Part shown: one piece after another, positions 32,602 through 37,372 of the stretch
Position numbering within the stretch: the first letter of the stretch is position 1
Layout: each line of letters starts with the position of its first letter
Assembly: GCA_905181785.1 (NCBI GenBank)
Contig: CAJIZC010000031.1
Location: 1 to 37,372 of the forward strand
Direction: 5' to 3'
DNA from: an uncultured Candidatus Poseidoniales archaeon
GTDB taxonomy: Archaea > Thermoplasmatota > Poseidoniia > Poseidoniales > Poseidoniaceae
DNA: 37,372 bases
Notes under the pieces: generated by a model
Databases searched by the model: none
What the model saw: only the letters and a program-made list of their open reading frames with translations
What the model was told of the DNA's origin: nothing
Position numbers and translations under genes: made by a program

Positions 32602-32608
32602 TTTTGTC
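32602..32608 (-). promoter_or_regulatory. candidate TATA-like box (GACAAAA) for the thiamine pyrophosphokinase gene
   Basis: Centred about 24 bases before ATG 32581. Confidence 0.3.
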
Positions 32609-32653
32609 AACTTCTCCCCTGCGTATTTTGGTTGCTGTTGGTGGTTGTTCACC

Positions 32654-32672
32654 TGACCCCCTACGGGGGTCA
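32654..32672. repeat. perfect 8-base hairpin between thiamine pyrophosphokinase and the FG-GAP gene
   Basis: TGACCCCCTACGGGGGTCA has perfect eight-base arms and a three-base loop. It lies 73 bases from ATG 32581 and 53 bases from ATG 32725 in the 143-base divergent gap. The symmetry suits a dimeric repressor, or an RNA hairpin in either leader. Confidence 0.5.
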
Positions 32673-32695
32673 TGATGGGCATTTTTCGACAAGCG

Positions 32696-32703
32696 TTTTG
32701 AAT
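32696..32703 (+). promoter_or_regulatory. candidate TATA box (TTTTGAAT) for the FG-GAP gene
   Basis: Centred 25-26 bases before ATG 32725, supporting that start. Confidence 0.4.
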
Positions 32704-32724
32704 GAGGGAGGGTCTCAAGGCTTC

Positions 32725-35700
32725 ATGGCCGTTGAGCGCAGCGTATCTTTTCCTACTCTGGCCCTCGCGCTCACCGTCCTTTTTTTGATTCAATCCTTCG
32801 CACCGCTTGTCTCGCATCCAACCCCGGTTGACGCTTTGCAGGAAGAAATCCAAGCGATGCCAACGAGCGCTCACGTTCCCTTTTCAAGTGGCTATGGCCA
32901 CGATTTTGCCGGTGAATTCATCTCCTTTGATGGACTTGAAGCAGCCGAAGTTCGCCAAGAGTCTGGATTGGACGCTTGGACCCAATCAACCCTTCATCAG
33001 TTCGAGAACATAACGCCCGGTACCCCTGATGTTGTGCTCAGCGGGCGTGAGAAACTGAACTTCTGCTGGAGCACGACCGAAGGTGAAGTGCATTATGCAA
33101 GCCGGACCTTTACAGGATCTTGGACCGATGCTGTTGTCGACACCGTAGCTCCCAGCACCGAAGAAACGCTCGTTGATTGTGCACTGGCCATCAATGAAAA
33201 CGGCCGTCCGTACATCATGTACGCCGATGGTCAAGACATCAAGGTAGCCCGTGTCGCCTACCAGGGCCAAGTTTACTTTGAAACCACATGGCTCACCCGA
33301 ACCATCCTCGAAGATGTCAACCCAACAGATTTCAGACTCAGCCTTCGAGAAAATGAACTCGAATGGGGCGTGTTCAGGGATTCCAACGAATCCTTGTGGC
33401 AATTAAATTTCAGTGGCACCCGCTGGTCGCATGCACTTCTTGACATCGGGCCCGTGAGCGAAGACATCGAACTCGCTATCGATGGCAACATGGTTGCTCA
33501 CCTCGCTTATGTTGCGCCTGAGGCAGGCGAAGTTCGATTGATTCGCGTGGATGATTCCTCGTACGATCATCGTGTATTGGCACGCAGCGATAACCTTCGC
33601 TCACACATTGGAATGGGGCTTGATGCAAATGCACTCGAGCAAATTGTAACAACGACGAGTCCTGCTCTGAATCAGATCGAAGTGTCCTTGTTGCGCAGCC
33701 TTTCAGGTCAAGAAACTGGGCGCATCAACCCAACTCCGAGCCTCAACCTCACTGGCGGCCAAGAATCAGGCGAAGGAACTGTTGCGATGGGCGACTTCAA
33801 CGGCGATGGATTCGATGATGTTCTCATCGCTGAACCCTATCATGACGGAAACGCTTCGGATACGGGGCGAGTGCTCGTCCGCTACGGTTCAACCACGGGC
33901 GTTGCATCTGCATCGGGCGATGGCTCCGCACAACAACCAGACTTGATTCTTCAAGGCGAAATGGAACATGAATTGTTCGCCCACGGTGTTGCAGTTGGAG
34001 ATTTCAACGGCGATGGATACCACGACGTTGCCATTGGTGCCCCTGGTTGGAACGATACGAGCGAGAACTTTACCGGTGCGCCTGGTCGAATTCAAGTCTA
34101 CCTTGGCAACAGCAGCGGTCTTGAATCAAACGCTTGGTGGAACATCACGGGTGAAAATGCCGAACAACTTGGATGGAAGCTCAGCGCCTCAGTGACCATG
34201 AACGGCGATTCCATGGCAGACCTTGTCGCCTCAGCCCGGGGCTTCGTCGAACAGGTGACTGAGGAAAAGACAAACTACGGAAAAATTCTAATTTTCAACG
34301 GAAGCACGACCGGTCTTGATCATCTTCGCAACATCACTCAGGGCAAATCTGGGCCAATGTTTGGTCAATCTTTTGCCTCCAACGGGGATTTGAACGGGGA
34401 CGGGATGAGCGATTTGCTGGTTTCAAACACCGGAGATTTTGATAATCCACTTGGCTATTCATCAATTGAAATCTTCTTTGGCAGTCAGAACGGATACAAT
34501 GGAACCCTCGATCAAAGCATCGTGTCCAATGTTCAAGGGCAGTTAATGGGGTCGACAATCAACTACCTTGGCGATGTCAATTCGGACGGCTACGACGATT
34601 TCATGTTCAACGAGCCCTTCAATGGCACAGCGTATCGGAGCGGAAAGATATGGGCCTACTATGGTACAGAAACGGGGATTGCATCTTCGGCTCCAGATTA
34701 CGTCCTTCAATCCGGCCAAAGTAACGCCTTGATTGGACGCACAATCGCACCTGCTGGTGATGTGAACGAGGATGGCTATGATGATGTTTTGATCATGCAA
34801 GCCAACCCTGGCGACAGCGGCAAGGTGGAATTGATCCTCGGCTCTTCGATCGGTTTGCGTTCAGACTGGGAACTTTTGGCAACGGGTCAAACTGGCGAGA
34901 ACATCGGACTTCTTGCGGCCACGCACGGGGACATCGACGGCGACGGTCTGAGCGAAATTATTCTGAGCCGCCATGATGTGACCACCACTCCGACAACTTT
35001 GGTGTACCAAATCCACTCCGAACGGGATTGGGAAGCCACTTCCTTCTTGCATGACGGAAACCTCACTCAATTGGACCTCAGCACCTCCAAGCGCGGTGAA
35101 ACCAGCATGTTCCTCACCTTTGACAACAACGCTTCCTCGTACAGCGAACACGTCAACGACGGAACGCCTGCGGGAGTTTGGAAAGAAACCACTGTCGTCG
35201 AGAGCAGCAATCAATCGCAACGCTATGCCTTCATTGTTACAGAGTCCGGGCGCCCAATCATCCTCGAAGCAGATGCTCAAAACGGCTTGATTCTTCGTTC
35301 CATTCTCGGCCACACTGCGGTGGAACAGACGCTCGTCAGCACCGGCCAATTTGGAGAGCACCTTGGCTCCAACCTCGATGTGTTGGGCCAACAAAGGCTC
35401 GCTTACGCCTCGGCAGGTACCAACCAACTGTTCACCTCTATTGAATCTGAAAGTGGATGGACGACCTCGATGGTTCGCTCTTCAATCAGCCTTAATGGAC
35501 CTGTTTCGGTCATGACTCAAGGCTTGACATCAACCAACAATGAAACCGTTCTGATCTATCGAGATGCACCCAACAATGCGTTGGAATTAGCCCGCCAACC
35601 AGCGGGTTCTAGCGCTTGGAACTTCGATAACCTCTCTTCAGCCGGATCGGTCGTTTCCAATCAACAATCGGCAGCCTACCTCGCTGATGGGTCACTCGCA

Positions 35701-37372
35701 ATTCTCTTGGTGACAAGCGACGAAACCACCTCTAACCTTTCTTTGTGGGTGATCAACGGCAGCACCGTCGACGTCCACCCGATTGCGCCTCTCTCTGATC
35801 TCTCCTCGGACCTCCGGCTTGCTCTTGGGCCAAACGGGACAATCATGGCGGCGGTTTTGACCACAACGGGGACCCTCTCTGTCCATGAGTTGGGCCCAAA
35901 CTCAAGCAATTGGACAAGTTACACCGCACAACTTGCAGGAAGCACCAATCAATTCAACTTCGATCTTGTTGGCGGCGAAGACCCTATGATGGCAGTCCGC
36001 AGTGATTCAGCACAGATTCCTTCGCTTCACAGCCGCGTGAACAACACCACGTGGTCCCCGCTTGCTGCTCCACTGCCAGCTTCGAACCTCGAAGGTGCTT
36101 GGGATCTCGTGGTGATGGACGACCACTACTTGCTCATGACAAGCAGCGGCTCCAACAACGAACTTACCTGGAACACCATTTCAAAGGACAAAGCAACACA
36201 ATCCAACAGCACCTGGTCGAGCCTCGCCTTTGGATACCGTACTGTTGGAAGTCAAACAGAGGCACAAACCGATGGAAATGGAACGATTCACCTTGCTTAT
36301 TGGGATGACACCCTTGAGGACGTGGGTGTTATTCGAATCTATGTTGATACCGATCGCGATCTAATTTTCGACCTCGTCGATGACCTGCCGCTGCTTGGCA
36401 ATCAGTGGGCCGACAGCGATGGCGACAACTATGGCGATAACGCCAATGGACCGATGGGTGACGAATGCCCCAGTGCAGCAGCATCGTCTTCGTTCTATGT
36501 TCATGGCTGCTCGGACTTTGACGCTGATGGCTATGCAGACACCATTGATGGATGCCAGGACGACCCGGGCAGTTCTTGGCTTGGGCGCCTTGGTTGCCTC
36601 GATAACGATCAAGACGGGTGGTCTGACAACGACGCATCCTATTTTGGCGGCGATGCCTTCATTCTCAACTGGAAGCAATCGAAGGATTCTGACGGCGATG
36701 GCTATGGTGACAACTCCGGTCCAGATTGTTGCGCAACCCCTCTTGATCCGAACAATCCACTCGGCGATTTATTCCCGTTCAACCCCTCACAATACTCCGA
36801 TTTCGATGGCGATGGTTGGGGCGATAACGACAGCGACTCTGTAACCGGTGACGCTTGCCCATGGGATTGGGGCGCCTCATGGCGAGACCGAAACGGGTGC
36901 CTTGACACCGACAACGACGGTTCATCAGACCCCTCCGACCTCGGTGAATTTTTGGAATGGAACACGAGTTCCGGCGCTGACATGTGGCCGAATGACCCGA
37001 CGCAATGGACGGATTCCGACGGCGACGGCTATGGGGATAACAGTTCCAATCAGGCCACAAATCCTGACAAGTTCCCGGACAACATTGCAGCAGCAGTTGA
37101 CAACGACAGCGATGGTTATCCAGACAGTTGGACCGCATTCTATAACCTCTCAGATGAAGACCAAACCAACAACGGTGCAGGTCTGATGCTTGATGGATGC
37201 CCTGGCGTTTGGGGCAACTCGACAAATCCAGTTCACGGATGCCCAGATACCGACGGCGATGGCTGGGATGATTCAGTCGACGCGTTCCCACTCGAACCGA
37301 CCCAGTGGTTGGATTTCGATCAGGATGGCTTTGGTGACAACTCGGATGGCTATCAGGCCGACGAGTGCAAAA
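32725..37372 (+). CDS. giant integrin-like FG-GAP and calcium-loop repeat surface protein (3' end missing)
   Basis: The frame is open from ATG 32725 to the window edge, at least 1549 residues. It begins with a signal peptide (VSFPTLALALTVLFLIQSF). Residues about 90-340 look like propeller-type strands. From about 355 to 745 there are at least six FG-GAP calcium loops (GDFNGDGFDDVLIAEP, GDFNGDGYHDVAIGAPGW, GDLNGDGMSDLLVS, GDVNSDGYDDFMF, GDVNEDGYDDVLI, GDIDGDGLSEIIL), as in the integrin alpha-chain propeller. A further propeller-like region follows (about 780-1200). From about 1206 to the edge come Asp-rich loops of the same type as in the 848-residue repeat protein (GCSDFDADGYAD, QWADSDGDNYGDN, QWTDSDGDGYGDN). 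Adhesion or ligand binding is likely. A C-terminal membrane anchor may lie beyond the window. Confidence 0.88.
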   Translation, partial: MAVERSVSFPTLALALTVLFLIQSFAPLVSHPTPVDALQEEIQAMPTSAHVPFSSGYGHDFAGEFISFDGLEAAEVRQESGLDAWTQSTLHQFENITPGTPDVVLSGREKLNFCWSTTEGEVHYASRTFTGSWTDAVVDTVAPSTEETLVDCALAINENGRPYIMYADGQDIKVARVAYQGQVYFETTWLTRTILEDVNPTDFRLSLRENELEWGVFRDSNESLWQLNFSGTRWSHALLDIGPVSEDIELAIDGNMVAHLAYVAPEAGEVRLIRVDDSSYDHRVLARSDNLRSHIGMGLDANALEQIVTTTSPALNQIEVSLLRSLSGQETGRINPTPSLNLTGGQESGEGTVAMGDFNGDGFDDVLIAEPYHDGNASDTGRVLVRYGSTTGVASASGDGSAQQPDLILQGEMEHELFAHGVAVGDFNGDGYHDVAIGAPGWNDTSENFTGAPGRIQVYLGNSSGLESNAWWNITGENAEQLGWKLSASVTMNGDSMADLVASARGFVEQVTEEKTNYGKILIFNGSTTGLDHLRNITQGKSGPMFGQSFASNGDLNGDGMSDLLVSNTGDFDNPLGYSSIEIFFGSQNGYNGTLDQSIVSNVQGQLMGSTINYLGDVNSDGYDDFMFNEPFNGTAYRSGKIWAYYGTETGIASSAPDYVLQSGQSNALIGRTIAPAGDVNEDGYDDVLIMQANPGDSGKVELILGSSIGLRSDWELLATGQTGENIGLLAATHGDIDGDGLSEIILSRHDVTTTPTTLVYQIHSERDWEATSFLHDGNLTQLDLSTSKRGETSMFLTFDNNASSYSEHVNDGTPAGVWKETTVVESSNQSQRYAFIVTESGRPIILEADAQNGLILRSILGHTAVEQTLVSTGQFGEHLGSNLDVLGQQRLAYASAGTNQLFTSIESESGWTTSMVRSSISLNGPVSVMTQGLTSTNNETVLIYRDAPNNALELARQPAGSSAWNFDNLSSAGSVVSNQQSAAYLADGSLAILLVTSDETTSNLSLWVINGSTVDVHPIAPLSDLSSDLRLALGPNGTIMAAVLTTTGTLSVHELGPNSSNWTSYTAQLAGSTNQFNFDLVGGEDPMMAVRSDSAQIPSLHSRVNNTTWSPLAAPLPASNLEGAWDLVVMDDHYLLMTSSGSNNELTWNTISKDKATQSNSTWSSLAFGYRTVGSQTEAQTDGNGTIHLAYWDDTLEDVGVIRIYVDTDRDLIFDLVDDLPLLGNQWADSDGDNYGDNANGPMGDECPSAAASSSFYVHGCSDFDADGYADTIDGCQDDPGSSWLGRLGCLDNDQDGWSDNDASYFGGDAFILNWKQSKDSDGDGYGDNSGPDCCATPLDPNNPLGDLFPFNPSQYSDFDGDGWGDNDSDSVTGDACPWDWGASWRDRNGCLDTDNDGSSDPSDLGEFLEWNTSSGADMWPNDPTQWTDSDGDGYGDNSSNQATNPDKFPDNIAAAVDNDSDGYPDSWTAFYNLSDEDQTNNGAGLMLDGCPGVWGNSTNPVHGCPDTDGDGWDDSVDAFPLEPTQWLDFDQDGFGDNSDGYQADECK

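Noticed and set aside
32582-32724. TPP riboswitch upstream of the thiamine pyrophosphokinase gene
   Set aside because: The minus-strand leader lacks the CUGAGA and ACCUGA...GCGUAGGGA elements; only a simple hairpin is present.
34861-35427. 188-residue minus-strand frame inside the FG-GAP gene
   Set aside because: It is a shadow of the long plus-strand frame, with no family motif.

Overview
The window most resembles a planktonic marine euryarchaeon of the Poseidoniales (Marine Group II) type. This is an inference from gene content, not from a marker gene. The archaeal signals are a TYW2/Taw2-type wyosine enzyme, two stand-alone Lrp/AsnC ligand-binding (RAM) proteins, a dolichyl-phosphate-mannose-synthase-like glycosyltransferase, a winged-helix STAND ATPase, and AT-rich boxes centred about 24-29 bases before many start codons, as expected for TATA boxes of leaderless archaeal transcripts. 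Bacterial-looking genes (uvrC, gpmA, thiopurine methyltransferase, DUF4105, DUF1499) sit among them. No tRNA, rRNA, CRISPR array, insertion sequence or phage gene was seen.

Layout. 1-4.8 kb: a 3' gene fragment, phosphoglycerate mutase, a DUF1499 protein, a JAMM/MPN+ metalloprotease-like gene divergent from an acidic protein with a Trp-rich tail, a membrane protein resembling the AIG1/ADTRP threonine hydrolases, and another multi-pass membrane protein. 4.8-9.8 kb: an orphan response-regulator receiver, a membrane-tethered CocE/NonD-type serine hydrolase, a small membrane protein, a membrane-anchored cyclophilin, and TYW2/Taw2. 9.8-17.6 kb: a 1074-residue surface protein of unknown family, UvrC, the STAND ATPase and the two RAM proteins. 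17.7-25.4 kb: a 1612-residue beta-helix/PKD-like surface protein, thiopurine methyltransferase, and a divergent pair of glycosyltransferases (GT2 and GT4). 25.4-37.4 kb: a BNR/sialidase-fold surface protein, a calcium-loop (thrombospondin type 3-like) repeat protein overlapping a partner surface protein, a DUF4105 protein, thiamine pyrophosphokinase, and an integrin-like FG-GAP plus calcium-loop repeat protein that runs off the window end.

Genes are packed tightly and change strand often. Seven convergent gene pairs overlap or are separated by 18 bases or fewer, and three have stop codons that abut exactly. More than half of the window (about 21 kb) encodes exported or membrane-tethered proteins. 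Most have an N-terminal signal or anchor, and several also have a C-terminal membrane helix with a short charged cytoplasmic tail. Together they suggest a glycoprotein-rich cell surface with adhesion-like repeats, exposed hydrolases and a folding catalyst, with the GT2/GT4 pair possibly supplying glycans. No stretch longer than 300 bases lacks a gene; the longest gap (143 bases, upstream of the last gene) holds a strong hairpin and two promoter-like boxes.
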